The notes: generated from the sequence alone by a model not told the origin. A DNA stretch of 64,000 nt from Latrodectus hesperus (GCA_037975125.1 CM075860.1:43621970-43685969); one strand, 5' to 3'. Positions 25,101-35,795 are shown, counted from the stretch's first letter. Made by a program: numbers and translations.

Positions 25101-28100
25101 CCGTGATCAAATTTTGCAGAAGTTGAGAATATTGATCCAATATTCTTTTGTTCACTGTGCCAAATGATTTTAAATGAAGGAAATGATCCAAAGTTTGAAT
25201 TTTTACCTGATTTTCCCACAGCCTCAACTTTGTTTCAAAAGCTTGAATACATGAATACATTTGAGGGACAGATTTTTACCCTGTAACTTTACATTCAGAT
25301 CAGTCAAGTGTTTATTCATATCTACCAAAAAGGCACAATCAACCCTTCAGTCATTGTCATAATCGATTGGGTTGCCTTTTCCTAACATAAAAGTTTGAAT
25401 AGAGTCATGTAATGCAAAAAATCTTTCTAAAAAAACCTTTCATCCAAATCTTATAAAAACTGCCTAAACTGTCAGTGATTTAGTCCTCTGCTTCTTATAA
25501 AATTTACTATTTTAATTATAGGTGGCATGACATAGTTATTTTTTAAATGTTTGGAGGCCAATGATTCCTGATGAATTATGTAGTGAAATCCCACAAAATT
25601 CACTGATGTTTTCAGTTTTAATGTAGTTACAACGCCCAAATGTTTGCCAACCACGGCAGGAGCCTCATCTGTAGTTGTGCTGTTGAGTATGTTCCAGTTG
25701 AGTTCATATTCTGCTATCAAATGCTCAATTGCAGAATAAATATCATTTTCGCTGTTGTAGTACATGTCAATAGAACACACTTAATAGTTCTTCAGTTATT
25801 TAAAAGTTACTGTTAATTCCTCGTATAAAAATAACAAGTTGAGCTGTATCAACAATATCAGTGCTCTCGTCAACAGCCATTAAAAAGTTTGTAAATTCCT
25901 TAATTTTCTCCTTCAGTTGAAGAACCAAGTTTTGCGATAAATCATTTATTCTTGAAGCTACAGTGTTTCTTGATTGCAAAATATTTTGAATTATTGACTT
26001 TTAAATTGAAATGAAACATCAGCAACTTTCAACATATGGTCTTTAATAAAATCACCATCAGTGAAAGGTTTTGATTTGTTTGCTATTTCTAATGCAATAA
26101 TGAAACTTGATTTCAGGGCATCTTTGCTCTCAGTATTAGCTTTAGTAAACTTTGATTGTTGACTTTGAAGTTTAGATTTTAAAGAAGACAATGTGTCTAT
26201 TCCTATTTTTTCACTGTAACAATCAAATTTTGATTTATGATTCGTATTATAGTGTCTCTTCAAATTAAACTCCTTACAAACAGCAACTGTTTGATTGCAA
26301 AGCAAACACAATGGTTTACTTTTCCATTCTATGAAACAATATGCAATTTCCTATTTACACTGAAAAACTGTGCACTCACTAAAAACTTTACGTTTTTGTG
26401 GCATTATGCCAAAATCATAACAATTATGGAACTTGTGTGACAATTATGGATATCGCACATGCACGACACAAACAAGTGCATAACACCTTCACAATCACAA
26501 GACTTAACAATCACTACTTTGCAGTACATCTAAAATCCTTCTCCAACCATATTGCTTTGATTACTCGACTCAGCTGACTCATGTCGCACCAACACACTCT
26601 TTTTATATCACTAAGGAAGGTCCTAGTCTAATCTCGAAATGCGTGGAAGATTCTATTGTTATCAACAAAAATAATATGGTATTTCTGCTTGTTGCTAAGA
26701 GACGGCTTTACTGTCTATATCTCTCGCTTGTCTTGGCATGTGCTACCTATAAATGTAGTGTGCGCATTTTAAAGTAGAGGAATTGAGTGAAGTCTAAATG
26801 CTCTAAAAACATGACTCTTCTTTCTGTGACACATTGCGACTGCAGGGCTTATTGATACAGCCCAGGGGCAGATGCAGTCCGCGGGCCATATCTTTGACAT
26901 GACTGCTCTATATACTTAATTGTTTCATAATTATATTCCTCTGATAAAGTTTATTATTCTTTAAATCTACAAAATATCATTCAGAGATTTAATCTGAAAC
27001 ATTTTATTTCTATGACTACAATTATATTCTACAGTTATGAAATCTATGAAACATAAATGTCCTATTTTCTTTTAATATTTTAGGATCAAATCGCCAACAT
27101 AATGAAGAGGCATTAAGCGACTGCCTTACTTATTTAATGGAGAAAGAACATGTTAGTGATGGTACAGTAGCTAGTGAACCTAGTCGTATGAAAGTGAGTA
27201 TTTTATTTTTATTTTTGATAGGATATTTTTATAGCTCTTTTAATGAATCTTTTATGATAATTTAGTTATTAACTGAATGAAACTTGCATTCTATACACCG
27301 CTGTATAATATGAAAGGTTAACGTAATAAATTTTGGAACAAACAATGTATTATGAATGAAGCCATTATTTTACAATGAAAATTCAAATTGATTAAAAATT
27401 TTATTAATAATGTCAGAGCTTGAAGAATCACACAGTATAGGATCCATTATCTGGCTTCCCAAAAACCATAATTTCTGAAAATCGGCATTTTTCAGATAGT
27501 AATTTTTTTTTGTAGGCATCCAGAGGCAGAAACTCTTGAAAAGAGCAACCTCCGAGTTGTCTTTATATCTCTAAATTGCACATCTTTGATCCAACCAATG
27601 GATCAAATTTGTTAAAATGCTTGTATAAAACGGCTTTTATCCGAAAGTATTTAGAATTCTGCAACTCCAGAGAGGGAATGATAGATTTTCAAAAAAAGTT
27701 TACGATCAAAGATGCCCTTTGGAGTATTGCTAATTCCCGGAATTCTTTGAACAAGAATACTCTGATCAGTGCTTGGCATAATATCTGGCCTCTTTCAATT
27801 TTTATTGAAGGAGAAGAAAACGACGAATTTTGTGATTTTTACGAGTCACAAGAAAAAGAAATGATCCAAGAATTGTTAGAATATGCCAAAAGCATTTCAA
27901 GTGAGGAAATAATTGATGAAAAAACAATACAAGATTCCTTAAATGCTCCGACTGTACTTCAGTTAACTGATGACGAGATTGTCAGTGAAGTGCTCAACAG
28001 GAAAGACACCAATTCTTCAAGTTCTGAGGATACCGATATAGAGGAAACAGAAAATATGGAAAACATTTCCATTGACCATCGTCTAGAACTAACGAAAGAA

Positions 28101-30199
28101 CTTATCTGCGGAATGGAACAAAAATCATTTTTTAAGGATCACGATATGTCTGTATGTAAAATGCAAGAAACTTTATTGTCAGAAAAACCAAAGCATTTAA
28201 AAAAATTAACAATATGTTTGCATGAATAAGCAAAAAATAATCTTACTTTACAAATTTTAGGTTATTTTATTATATATATGTGGATGTGTGTGTGTATTTT
28301 TCATTAAAAATATTAGGGGTATCGCGATTTTTTGCAAATGGTTATTGAAAACTGGAAAATTACAATAACCGCAATATGCTCAATCCTGAGGTTGCCGGAT
28401 AATGGATCCTATACTGTACTACAATATTTTGAATTTACATTTATTTTTCTCATTTAACAAAATCTGTTAATTTTATGAGAAGTCTGAATATTTCTCAGAT
28501 ATTAATTGTATATATTATTTATGGTATCTCTTAAAGAATTTGTGAATGATTAACTCAAAGTTTTAACCAGGTCCTCTTATGGACTTTGTGCCATTAAAAC
28601 AATCAATCTATTATCCAGCCAGAGTAATTGAAGTACATGTGAAAAATGTACAATAAATAAACTCAGAATATGTTTCTGCCATTATGAACAATTTTTAAAA
28701 AGATAAATTAGTGATTACTCAAAGAAAATTCCTAAGCATTTTAATGCAAATATGAAAACAATTGTTTATGATTTAGGAAAATAGTACAGCATAAAAATTA
28801 AATAAAAGTAACTTTTTAAATAAAAGTAACTTTTTAAAATACTTTTTAAATAAAAGTAACAGAAAATTTTTAAAGGTTATATGATATGGCAAAATGAACA
28901 GCAAAAGTTTGTAAATTAGTGAACAATTTAAATTTTCCAAAAAATGGAAAAAATTAAATAATTAAAATGAAAGAACTCATTTTGCGATTTGTTATATACT
29001 GAAAACAAGAAACATTTAACATAAAACAAGCTTTAAAATAACATTTAGTATATAAATCAAATGAAATGTCAACTTAATGAAAAAACATTAAATAAAGAAC
29101 AGTTCTAATGCAGTATAAAAGGGCAAAATTAAATAAAGGCATTGCATAAGTTAAGGAACACAATTGAAATCTCTTGCAAAGAATGCAGTGCATTATAAAG
29201 TATATCACTTACCCTCCTGAATGAATAAAAAGAAATGATAGAAATAAAACATGTCTTTAAATTTTCTCTGCATTTTTACTAAAATGTATTTTATTAAATT
29301 TCTTTTAAAGAATGCTGTTTTACATTTAATATAATTGATTACATGAACTGTTATGATATTTTTTAATTAATGTAAATATTATTTAATTTAGAATTAAATT
29401 TAATAGAACTCTTTTCACAATAATTTGTTGCTTTTGCTGTTTGTTCCTTGAATTTTCAACTTTAAATCATGATTTTATATTAAAACTAATATTTATCTAA
29501 CACTATGCTTTTATTTAAAGCAATGTATGATTGTCATTAATATTTATTTATAACTATAAATTTTATAAAAAGGTTTGATAGCTATTACTATTTATTTATC
29601 ATTGTCATGTATTTAAAAGAGTAAAGTTTTAGTGATTAATATTTATTTGACACTATCATTCATTTATGTGTATTAATCTTGATCTTTAATTTAGTCTTAA
29701 TATTGAAACAAATATTTTAAAATTAAGTCTGAAATTTTACATTGTATTTTTAGTTTTACTATGTATTTTTAAACTCTTGCAGGGTATCTGGGCGATTCGA
29801 GAAAGTATAACTCAAGCCTTGCTTCTCGAGGGATGTTGTTATAAATATGACCTTTCCCTTCCCCACAAAGATTTCTACAAAATTGTTGAAGTCATGCGAG
29901 AGCGCCTCGGGAACAAGGTTACACGCTGTGTCGGTTATGGTCATTTAGGAGATGGCAACATTCATTTCAACGCAACTACTCGATTATACGACCCTGACGT
30001 TTTTTCTCTTATTGAACCTTTTGTTTTCGAATGGACATCTAAGAAAAGGGGAAGTATAAGTGCAGAACATGGAATTGGATATAAAAAGACTCAATATTTA
30101 CATTTTAACCAATCAGAAGAAGCAATTTCAGTGATGAAATCATTAAAATCTTTGTTTGATCCAAATGGAATTCTTAATCCTTATAAAGTTATACCTTAA
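12922..30199 (+). CDS. D2HGDH: D-2-hydroxyglutarate dehydrogenase, complete gene (7 exons)
   Basis: This FAD enzyme oxidises D-2-hydroxyglutarate to 2-oxoglutarate in mitochondria and passes electrons to ETF. Exons: 12922-13153, 14800-14997, 16118-16311, 22860-23028, 23263-23439, 27084-27193, 29783-30199. They total 1497 bases, 498 codons plus stop (human 521 residues), and all phases agree. The first about 35 residues are basic with no acidic residue and contain RRFSHT, as in a mitochondrial targeting peptide. The FAD-binding PCMH domain shows [33 protein letters not shown] and [12 protein letters not shown]. The C-terminal domain keeps Arg366, Thr370, Lys381, zinc ligands His414 and His421 ([11 protein letters not shown]), Glu455 and His456 (SAEHGIG), matching human Arg386/Thr390/Lys401/His434/His441/Glu475/His476. 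The family assignment is secure and the gene looks functional. Confidence 0.97.
14800..14997 (+). CDS. D2HGDH: D2HGDH exon 2 (FAD pyrophosphate loop)
   Basis: It encodes [18 protein letters not shown] and [17 protein letters not shown], the FAD pyrophosphate-binding loop of the PCMH fold. Acceptor ATCAG|GT completes a Gly codon; donor TCAG|GTAAAA, phase 1. Confidence 0.96.
16118..16311 (+). CDS. D2HGDH: D2HGDH exon 3
   Basis: It encodes [11 protein letters not shown], then [16 protein letters not shown] and [20 protein letters not shown], all FAD-contacting signature segments. Acceptor TTTTAG|GT, donor GCT|GTGAGT, phase 0. Confidence 0.97.
16728..16892 (+). mobile_element. tRNA-derived SINE, family A, in D2HGDH intron 3
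   Basis: Box-A-like GAGCTGGTAGCTGAATGG and box-B-like GGGTTTGAATCC are followed by the family body (ATTTTAAACTGTAGGCCCCA, GTCTGATTGGCC, AAAAAATGATGGA). TAATGTTTA occurs on both sides (16719-16727, 16893-16901) as the target-site duplication. Same family as 34672, 37544, 45264 and 55041. Confidence 0.85.
17733..19154 (+). mobile_element. piggyBac-like element, internally deleted, in D2HGDH intron 3
   Basis: TTAA lies directly outside both ends (17729-17732, 19155-19158). The ends are inverted: CCCTTTAACGC at the left and, read on the other strand, CCCTTTGACGC at the right, as in piggyBac elements. Sub-terminal GC-rich motifs of the type GGTTGCxCCGCGAAACC recur near 17747, 18074 and 18999. Only a short reading frame remains (18549-18820), so the element cannot move by itself. 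Confidence 0.85.
18549..18820 (+). CDS. Short ORF in the piggyBac remnant, N-terminal transposase-like
   Basis: About 90 codons starting [20 protein letters not shown], followed by an acidic Asp/Glu/Ser tract. The composition and position fit the acidic N-terminal region of a piggyBac transposase whose catalytic part has been deleted, but no catalytic residue is present to prove it. A TATA-like CTATATAAAC lies upstream near 18133. Confidence 0.5.
20538..20845 (+). mobile_element. tRNA-derived SINE, family B, in D2HGDH intron 3
   Basis: It shows the box-A-like TATGGCTGAGTGATTAGC and box B GGATTCGAATCC, then a body of about 230 bp shared with 30793-31085 (GGGCATGGATGTTTCTTTCT, CTCTGTGTTTCTGTGTCC, GAGTTAGCCACCCAAGTG). 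It is not tied to a clear target-site duplication. Confidence 0.8.
22860..23028 (+). CDS. D2HGDH: D2HGDH exon 4
   Basis: It encodes [12 protein letters not shown], then [18 protein letters not shown], the end of the FAD domain. Acceptor GTTCAG|GTT, donor TTGG|GTAATT, phase 1. It follows the 6.5-kb intron 3. Confidence 0.96.
23263..23439 (+). CDS. D2HGDH: D2HGDH exon 5
   Basis: It encodes the start of the C-terminal FAD-oxidase domain, ending in [11 protein letters not shown] as in human (SPFYVLIETSG). Acceptor TATAG|GA, donor TCTG|GTAAAA, phase 1. The preceding intron is only 234 bp. Confidence 0.95.
24283..24545 (-). mobile_element. LINE 3'-end fragment nested in the hAT element
   Basis: The minus-strand frame reads [17 protein letters not shown], then [18 protein letters not shown], the C-terminal zinc-knuckle-like region that follows RNase H in I-group LINEs. 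A matching motif is at 53590-53700 (TGHYYFRKHL ... CRKC ... HIIYEC). It has no RT part and is a 5'-truncated insertion. Confidence 0.75.
24677..26404 (-). pseudogene. hAT transposase pseudogene (GTF2IRD2/Charlie type)
   Basis: Starting at ATG 26404 (MPQKRKV), the frame hits a TAG after 17 codons. It then continues with a BED-type zinc finger ([11 protein letters not shown] ... HYNTNH), the typical [48 protein letters not shown], and the hAT dimerisation end ([30 protein letters not shown]). Several stops and frameshifts separate these pieces. The protein family was also recruited as host genes in vertebrates, but here it is plainly a dead transposon. Confidence 0.88.
27084..27193 (+). CDS. 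D2HGDH: D2HGDH exon 6
   Basis: This short exon encodes [11 protein letters not shown], then [14 protein letters not shown], matching human LVTDGTMATDQRKVK. Acceptor TTTAG|GA, donor AAA|GTGAGT, phase 0. It lies between the hAT-bearing intron 5 and the Tigger-bearing intron 6. Confidence 0.95.
27433..28416 (+). mobile_element. Tigger/pogo DNA transposon, internally deleted, in D2HGDH intron 6
   Basis: The two ends match in inverted orientation: CAGTATAGGATCCATTATC at 27433 and its complement ending at 28416. The interior codes for the C-terminal part of a Tigger/jerky-type transposase, including [11 protein letters not shown] near 27577-27609 and [13 protein letters not shown] and [12 protein letters not shown] further on. 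The catalytic front half is missing. TA flanks the right end but not the left. Confidence 0.85.
27545..28229 (+). pseudogene. Tigger transposase C-terminal fragment
   Basis: A frame with [11 protein letters not shown] ends at a stop near 27615. A second frame (27576-28229) carries [11 protein letters not shown] and the C-terminal acidic tail. One frameshift near 27605 joins them in homology. The 217-codon open frame is long for this AT-rich DNA, but the missing DDE front shows it is a remnant. Confidence 0.8.
28796..28862 (+). repeat. Short tandem repeat, unit AAATAAAAGTAACTTTTT
   Basis: The 18-bp unit occurs twice in tandem, and a third copy without the terminal T run follows a short spacer, in D2HGDH intron 6. 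Confidence 0.75.
29783..30199 (+). CDS. D2HGDH: D2HGDH exon 7 (active-site and zinc site, stop)
   Basis: It encodes [22 protein letters not shown], the zinc motif [11 protein letters not shown] and [14 protein letters not shown], ending in ILNPYKVIP and TAA. The first half is clearly more GC-rich and uses different codons than the other exons. Acceptor TTGCAG|GGT, phase 0. Confidence 0.97.
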   Translation, partial: GIWAIRESITQALLLEGCCYKYDLSLPHKDFYKIVEVMRERLGNKVTRCVGYGHLGDGNIHFNATTRLYDPDVFSLIEPFVFEWTSKKRGSISAEHGIGYKKTQYLHFNQSEEAISVMKSLKSLFDPNGILNPYKVIP

Positions 30200-30223
30200 T
30201 CTAAAAACTTTGAATTTCATTAA

Positions 30224-30229
30224 AATAAA
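30224..30229 (+). terminator. D2HGDH polyadenylation signal
   Basis: AATAAA lies 25 bp after the D2HGDH stop codon, which implies a very short 3' UTR. Confidence 0.7.
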
Positions 30230-30792
30230 GTTATAAGTTTTATGTATCTTTTCTATCATATTTTTTGCAAAAGTATTGAATATAATTTTATTTTGAAATT
30301 CATTCAATAACAATGGGTATTATTTGCTTAGTTTATTTTTATAATTGGCTTATAAAGCAAATACCATTTTTGTAAAAATTTGTTTAAAATATACATTTTA
30401 TGAATGAGTCTCTTTCTTGAATTAATATATTTTATAGATATTCTACTTTGTTTTATTATCGAGTAAAATGTAAGTGAAATAATATGCTCTATTTTAGTTT
30501 TTTACATTGTAATTTTACATAATACATATTAAAATTAGATTTAATTATTATGTAAATTAAATTTTCAAGATATGATTAAAAAATTTTTTTTTTTTTTTTT
30601 TTTTTTTATAAATAATTTTGAATTTCATATATATTCATCATTTTTAAACATGGAATTTATTTTCTTTGAAAGAATTTTTTATATAACATGTATAAAATTG
30701 CTTGTAATGAAATATTTTGTGTAATAAAATGTAATTTTAATAAATAAATTTCTTAATTAAATATGAAATGTGTGGAAATTTCTTTGTGATAA

Positions 30793-31085
30793 TGTTTCAC
30801 GTAATCCGATGGATGACTGAGAAGTAAGTCCCGGGTTTGAATCCTGGTTCGGGCATAGATGTTACTTTTTCTCTGTGTTTCTCTGTCCTTTCTTCTGAGG
30901 TGATGAATGAATGTGACCCACTCTTTAAACAGGTGTGTGTTGGTATGATGTGTGTTATAATTCTGACCTCTGGGACATGTGTGTGTGGGGGGAGGACATT
31001 GTTGCTCACTGGCTAACGACAAATAAATAGCAGTTTCCGGCCTTGCTGTGGTGAAGAGTGAGTCACCCAAGTGGCTGCCATTATT
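30793..31085 (+). mobile_element. tRNA-derived SINE, family B, downstream of D2HGDH
   Basis: It shares with 20538-20845 the box B GGGTTTGAATCC, GGGCATAGATGTTAC, TCTCTGTGTTTCTCTGTCC and the 3' part AGAGTGAGTCACCCAAGTGG. The box A region is damaged. Confidence 0.8.
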
Positions 31086-33241
31086 TAGAAAATTATTTCA
31101 CATAAAAAATTAATTTTTCAAATATTTTATTTTGATGGAGTTTTTTTTTTATGTTTTCATATTAGCAGTACAGACATTTTTATAATACTTGAAACAACTG
31201 ATTTAAAAATTGCATATGTATAAATTTTTCATGCATGAACTGCATAAAAAATCTATTTATAAAATGCTATTATTAATTATTTTACCTTCAATTATTACAT
31301 ATGACAATATTTGTCAAGTTATCATTTAATTAATTTTCTTATATCATCATTTTTATTTATAAAGATTAACTTTATTTCTAAAATTGTTTAATTCATATTG
31401 TAGAAAAGTTTAAAAAAGTTATCTTAAAGTAACTCAGTTATGTGTAAGTTATTTCTAAATTATATTGGTTTAGATATCTTAATAAAATACTTTATAGTAA
31501 TGGATAAGCTTTGCTATGTACTTATTTAATGATGCATTTTAATAAGTCTTGAATTTTATTAATAAAAAAATTTCAAATTCTTACTAGTTTTACATTTAAA
31601 TTTTTTTCTAAAAATGTAGAGATTTAATTCATTAATAAATAACTTGCTGTCTGTAACTTTTATTCTCAAAAATACCAAAAGAATTACTATAACCTAGAGG
31701 TAGAATTACTTTCTTTAGGTTTGAAAATCCCAAGTTTGAATCCTAGCTGGAAAAGAATGTTTTGTTTCTGCTTTCCTCATGCCTATCTGACTGGGGTAGG
31801 TATTTGGGGGTGTTGTCTGAATTTCCTCCCTTGTGATATTTGAATGTTGGTAATCATGTAAAAGCCCTGAAACATTTTAAAAAGACTACATAACAGATTT
31901 TACTCCTCCTCTTTACGTTATCAAAAATGTCAACCGATGATTGGTATGAAAGACATTTATTGATAATTTTCGCTGATGGGGCAGATGTAAAAATTAAGTA
32001 TAAAAATATGTATAATTTTAAAGAATATTTTATCTATAGCATTGCTTTCATTTTGCAATATTTAGATACTTTAAATTTGTTTTTTATAATTTAAAATAAT
32101 CAGATGTTTTTAATAAATAAGTCTTTTCATTTTACATGCTGATCTGTTTATCAAAGTTAATCACTGCACCTAACGATCAAACTTCTGCTTCATTGTTTCA
32201 AAATATTTTATTATATTTCTGATGGAATTTAACTACTTTGGCCTTAAAATATAGACTGATAACTCTCTATCCTTGCTAAAACGATGGTAAATTTATTAAA
32301 AGTCATTATTTCTGTACTAGCATCGTGGGAATGAAGATACTACTTTATAATACGTGAACGTTTTTAAGAACACCTTCCTGCTTTCTCCCCTTTTTTTTAT
32401 TTAATTCGTCTCTCACACATGCAACACAAGTGGGGCTTTTATGGATTGCTGGTAATATGGTTTATAATATATTTATTATTTTAATATAAAGTAGATTCAA
32501 ATCAAATATCGGCATGGAACCCACTTTAAATGTAAGTCCCAGATGTCCCTACAAAAAGAAACAATGGAAGGACAAACCTACTCTTTTCGTGTGTATTTAC
32601 CATGAGATTGATTGCATCTCGACCTAATGCATAGAATTTTTTTCAAACGGGAATTCTTGTGCATTAAGTTATCTGGCTGTCAGTTTGAGAATATTAGATA
32701 CTGTTTGTATATAATTACTTCATTTGTACCATAGGATATTTTTCATCTTTAAATAGAACTAATATTTCAGTTGAAGGAAACAAATCTTTATTAACGAGAG
32801 AATGTTTATAATCTAATTTAAGTATATGAATTATATAATGAAAGTTCCTTTTACCAAAATAGTCGTTGTTTATGATTATTGAAAACGAATTATTTGTATT
32901 GAATAAAAATTATTGAGAATTAAAAATAAAATATGCAAAAAAGAAAAAAGAATTGTATCAAGTTTTGCATTTTAAATTTATTTAATTTTTTAATTCGACG
33001 CAATGCCCATTTAGTTTGTAGTCGTTATTAAAATCAGTTATAACCAACTGTTCTGAGCACTGGACTCTGCCCATTTTGGGTATCCAAAAACACTTGGAAA
33101 AAAGTTTTGGAAACTTATTATGGGAATATATCATTCTTGTGTGTGCATGAAAGGTAATACTTTCGATTCGCGATCGAAATGAAGATCGTCATTCTGAATG
33201 GTTCAATTATTATTAACGATGTTTATCAGCTGGTAAATCTT
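31086..33241. other. Intergenic, mostly unassigned
   Basis: AT-rich sequence. The only recognisable item is a degenerate tRNA-like SINE at about 31695-31890 (AGTTTGAATCC as box B, body GACTGGGGTAGG). No reading frame with coding character was seen. Confidence 0.6.
31695..31890 (+). mobile_element. Degenerate tRNA-derived SINE
   Basis: CCTAGAGGTAGAATT resembles a box A and AAGTTTGAATCCTAG a box B, followed by about 130 bp of moderately GC-rich body that ends in AT-rich DNA. The family is uncertain. Confidence 0.5.
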
Positions 33242-33580
33242 GGAGAGGAGTGTACCAACTCAGATGGTGACCACGTCACTGAATTATGGTTTTAAATTAT
33301 GAGATGATTGATTGTATTTAACAGCTCAAAAGTTAAATGCACTCAATTTTCTCATAGATCTGTAGAAATGTACTTACCTAACCTGTTCCATTTATCTTCC
33401 ACAATAACAGAGAGGAGAGGAGTGTACCAACTCAGATGGTGACCACGTCACTGAATTATGGTTTTAAATTATGAGATGATTGACTGTATTTAACAGCTCA
33501 AACGTTAAATGCACTCAATTTTCTCATAGATCTGTAGAAATGTACTTACCTAACCTGTTCCATGTATCTTCCACAATAAC
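33242..33580 (+). repeat. 172-bp tandem duplication
   Basis: The unit starting GGAGAGGAGTGTACCAAC at 33242 is repeated at 33414 with only a few differences (for example CCATTTATC against CCATGTATC). Its first 50 bp share the module GGTGCCAGCTCAGATG with 40288 and 52341. Confidence 0.9.
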
Positions 33581-33842
33581 AGGCCGCGGTAGCCTAATTG
33601 ATCAAGGCGTTCATTCTCGTTATTGAGAGGTAGAGAGTTCGAATCCCGACCCAATGGAAAATTCGTCGTGTTCATTAATGGTAAGTAAAATATATCGTGA
33701 TCGCAGCGTGATCAGGCCCAAGTATTGGGGGTTTTCTGCTTAATCCCTGCTTCTAAATTCCAAGACCCACCCACTTAATCCCTGCTTCAATGTGAGCTAC
33801 AAGCACCTTAGCATAGAGCACTAACAATATTACCTGCCTCCG
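33581..33842 (+). mobile_element. tRNA-derived SINE, family D
   Basis: GCCGCGGTAGCCTAATTGAT (box A part) and GAGTTCGAATCCCGACC (box B) at the 5' end. CAATAAC flanks both sides (33574-33580, 33843-33849). The family also occurs on the minus strand at 35102 and 42985. Confidence 0.8.
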
Positions 33843-34179
33843 CAATAACCTAACATAATTCATTCCATGCGTTTTACACTTTCATAAAGTACAATCTTCC
33901 TGAGACATTTTTAACTATCTAAATCTTTCCATTTCGTTTCTTATAAAACAAAGGTAGTTACGTCACTTACTGCAGCAGTCTGCAACTAAAACGTGTCATA
34001 TCAAAAACGGAGATCCCTTTGTTATTTATTTGAATGGTGCTGCGAGTTATTTATCTTCTTTCTTTTGATGCTGATAACTAATAAAAAAAATACTCAAATG
34101 AAAAATCGGGAGTCGAGAGTTTATTTCTATTTTATTGTCTACCTTTGAAGCAGAAATTTTGGTGGTTGAAGAATTGAGA

Positions 34180-34311
34180 ATGAAACTTCACAATGTTATG
34201 GTCACTGAAGCTGACAGTGGGATTGGCTCGGAATTCGTGCACCAACTTGTTTCACTCGATAATCCCCCTTACATGGTTTTCGCCACTTATAGAAACGAGA
34301 ATTTATTGCAG
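34180..34311 (+). CDS. Short-chain dehydrogenase (C-factor/sniffer-like), exon 1
   Basis: The frame from ATG 34180 reads MKLHNVMVTEADSGIGSEFV, then HQLVSLDNPPYMVFATYRNE and NLLQ, followed by CAG|GTAAGA. This is the Rossmann N-terminus of a classical SDR; C-factor-like members normally read VTGANRGIGLEFV. Here the first Gly of the TGxxxGIG dinucleotide motif is Glu, a change reachable by one G to A. That could weaken cofactor binding or mark the gene as decaying. The frame is open upstream to 34135, but no earlier ATG is present. Exon 2 is at 41327-41384; later exons with NNAG and YxxxK were not found. Confidence 0.75.
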
Positions 34312-34671
34312 GTAAGATGAATTAACTTTTTAGTAACAATATAGGTAGGAATTAAATTTTAGACTGGTGATTTCTTTTTGAATTTCTTATTTTTTTGTCA
34401 AATTTTAGAAAAACCTGTGTATCTAAAATCGATTTTTTTTTCCCTTTTTTTAAATAATTTTTTGTATTTTATACCATAAAAATGTTTTAACTTTCATTTT
34501 TTCTAAAGCACACACACATATTTTATACTATAATATTACAGAATTTAATATTTTCCGTTTGGGAAACTAATTGATTACCTTTTTAGTTTCTTTAAAATTG
34601 AGATTGTTATACGGATTTCTACTCGAAGTCAATTCAGATATTCCAAATTTGAGACGTTTGTGTTGTCCGGT

Positions 34672-34846
34672 TTGGTTTGGTTTTTTTATCGCTCAACGGT
34701 CATTTTTTGCACGCGAGGGCTAATTAGACCGTGGCCTACGGTTTAAAGTGGATTCCGAACCACTACAAACATCTATGCCCAAGGTGGGATTCGAACTGTT
34801 GAACCGAAGGCAAGAGCGCTAACCATTCGGCTGCCAGCTCGGCTTA
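34672..34846 (-). mobile_element. tRNA-derived SINE, family A
   Basis: Read on the minus strand: GCCGAGCTGGCAGCCGAATG, GTTCGAATCCCACC, then the family body. It lies in the SDR intron 1. The target-site duplication is TGTTGTCCGG(T) (34661-34671, 34847-34857). Confidence 0.9.
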
Positions 34847-35101
34847 TGTTGTCCGGTGTTGGTTCGTATGACAAAAATAAGGGGTTAATTTTACAAATAA
34901 TCACATTGTTTATTAATGAATAATTCATGTTCATGAAAGTACTTTTTGTTAATTGTGTTGGGAGTTTGACATCGCTTAGAGAGATGCAAAGGACTTGTTA
35001 AATGTTTTAATACCCACTGCTTATCATTATAGCCTTTTTAGACAATAGGTTACTCCGACGTCTCGAAAACGAAGAAAAAATCCAAGCTGTCTACCCCAAT
35101 A

Positions 35102-35393
35102 GATATTGTGGCATCCCTGTACCTAGCCCTGAATTAGACTCTGCCAGTTAGATAGAAGCAGCCGGGATGAATCTTCGTGGTTTTGAAGCAAGGAGTTAGC
35201 CGAGGACTCCCAATACTTGGCTTGCCGCACCCGGAGGTATCATTTCACTTGGAGGACATTGCGACCAGGCCCGGTTTTACGTGCCCCAGCCACCTTTAAC
35301 GAACATGACGGATCTTCTGTTAAGCCGGGATTTGAACTCACTACCTTCCAATAATGAGAACGACGCCCTAACCAACCAGGCCACAGCGGCCCA
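35102..35393 (-). mobile_element. tRNA-derived SINE, family D
   Basis: Read on the minus strand it opens GGCCGCTGTGGCCTGGTTGG and has GAGTTCAAATCCCGG as box B. The body matches 42985-43243 (AGGTATCATTTCACTTGGAG on the plus strand). The likely target duplication is CCAA(T/C)AGAT. Confidence 0.85.
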
Positions 35394-35579
35394 ACCCAAC
35401 AGATGTACATATAAAAAGCATAAGTGAAATACCCATCACCACTAGTCAACAATAGCAGGTATCTAACTTATGAACTTCCTCTCCTTAAACAGCAGTTCTA
35501 TCTGAAGATTTTGGTGAGCCCTTCGAGAAGAGATTTTGACACCGCTTAGTGGCCTAAAACTGTTGTGATGCATTTTTTG

Positions 35580-35795
35580 GTCCACCGCGAAAGTTATCTA
35601 CTGGGATGATTTTTCTTAATATAGTGGGCCATATTCACTTGTCGCAAGAAAGGAAACCCGGAAAACTCCCAAGCACTCACCTGACAGGCGTGGATGCAGA
35701 AGCGTAACATTCATCACTCGTTGTTCAACAGTAACTGGGATCGAACCCGGGATCTTTCGCTCTGAAAAACTTTATCCTACCACAAAATCATAGCA
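35580..35795 (-). mobile_element. tRNA-derived SINE, family F
   Basis: The minus strand has a box B GGGTTCGATCCCAG, and the body shares GTGGGCxxTATTCAC with the copy at 48400-48590. The ends are not resolved. Confidence 0.65.

Larger units (their letters stand above)
24201..26905 (-). mobile_element. hAT (Charlie-like) DNA transposon, inactive, in D2HGDH intron 5
   Basis: A perfect 8-bp target-site duplication CTCTATAT flanks it (24193-24200, 26906-26913). The ends, CAGAGGTGTCAAACTC on the left and CAGTCATGTCAAAGATA on the right (read inward), have the Charlie-type pattern. Near the right end is the Charlie-type GGCCCGCGGAC. Inside, on the minus strand, is a decayed hAT transposase (26404 to 24677). 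A piece of LINE lies nested between the left end and the transposase. Length 2705 bp. Confidence 0.9.
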
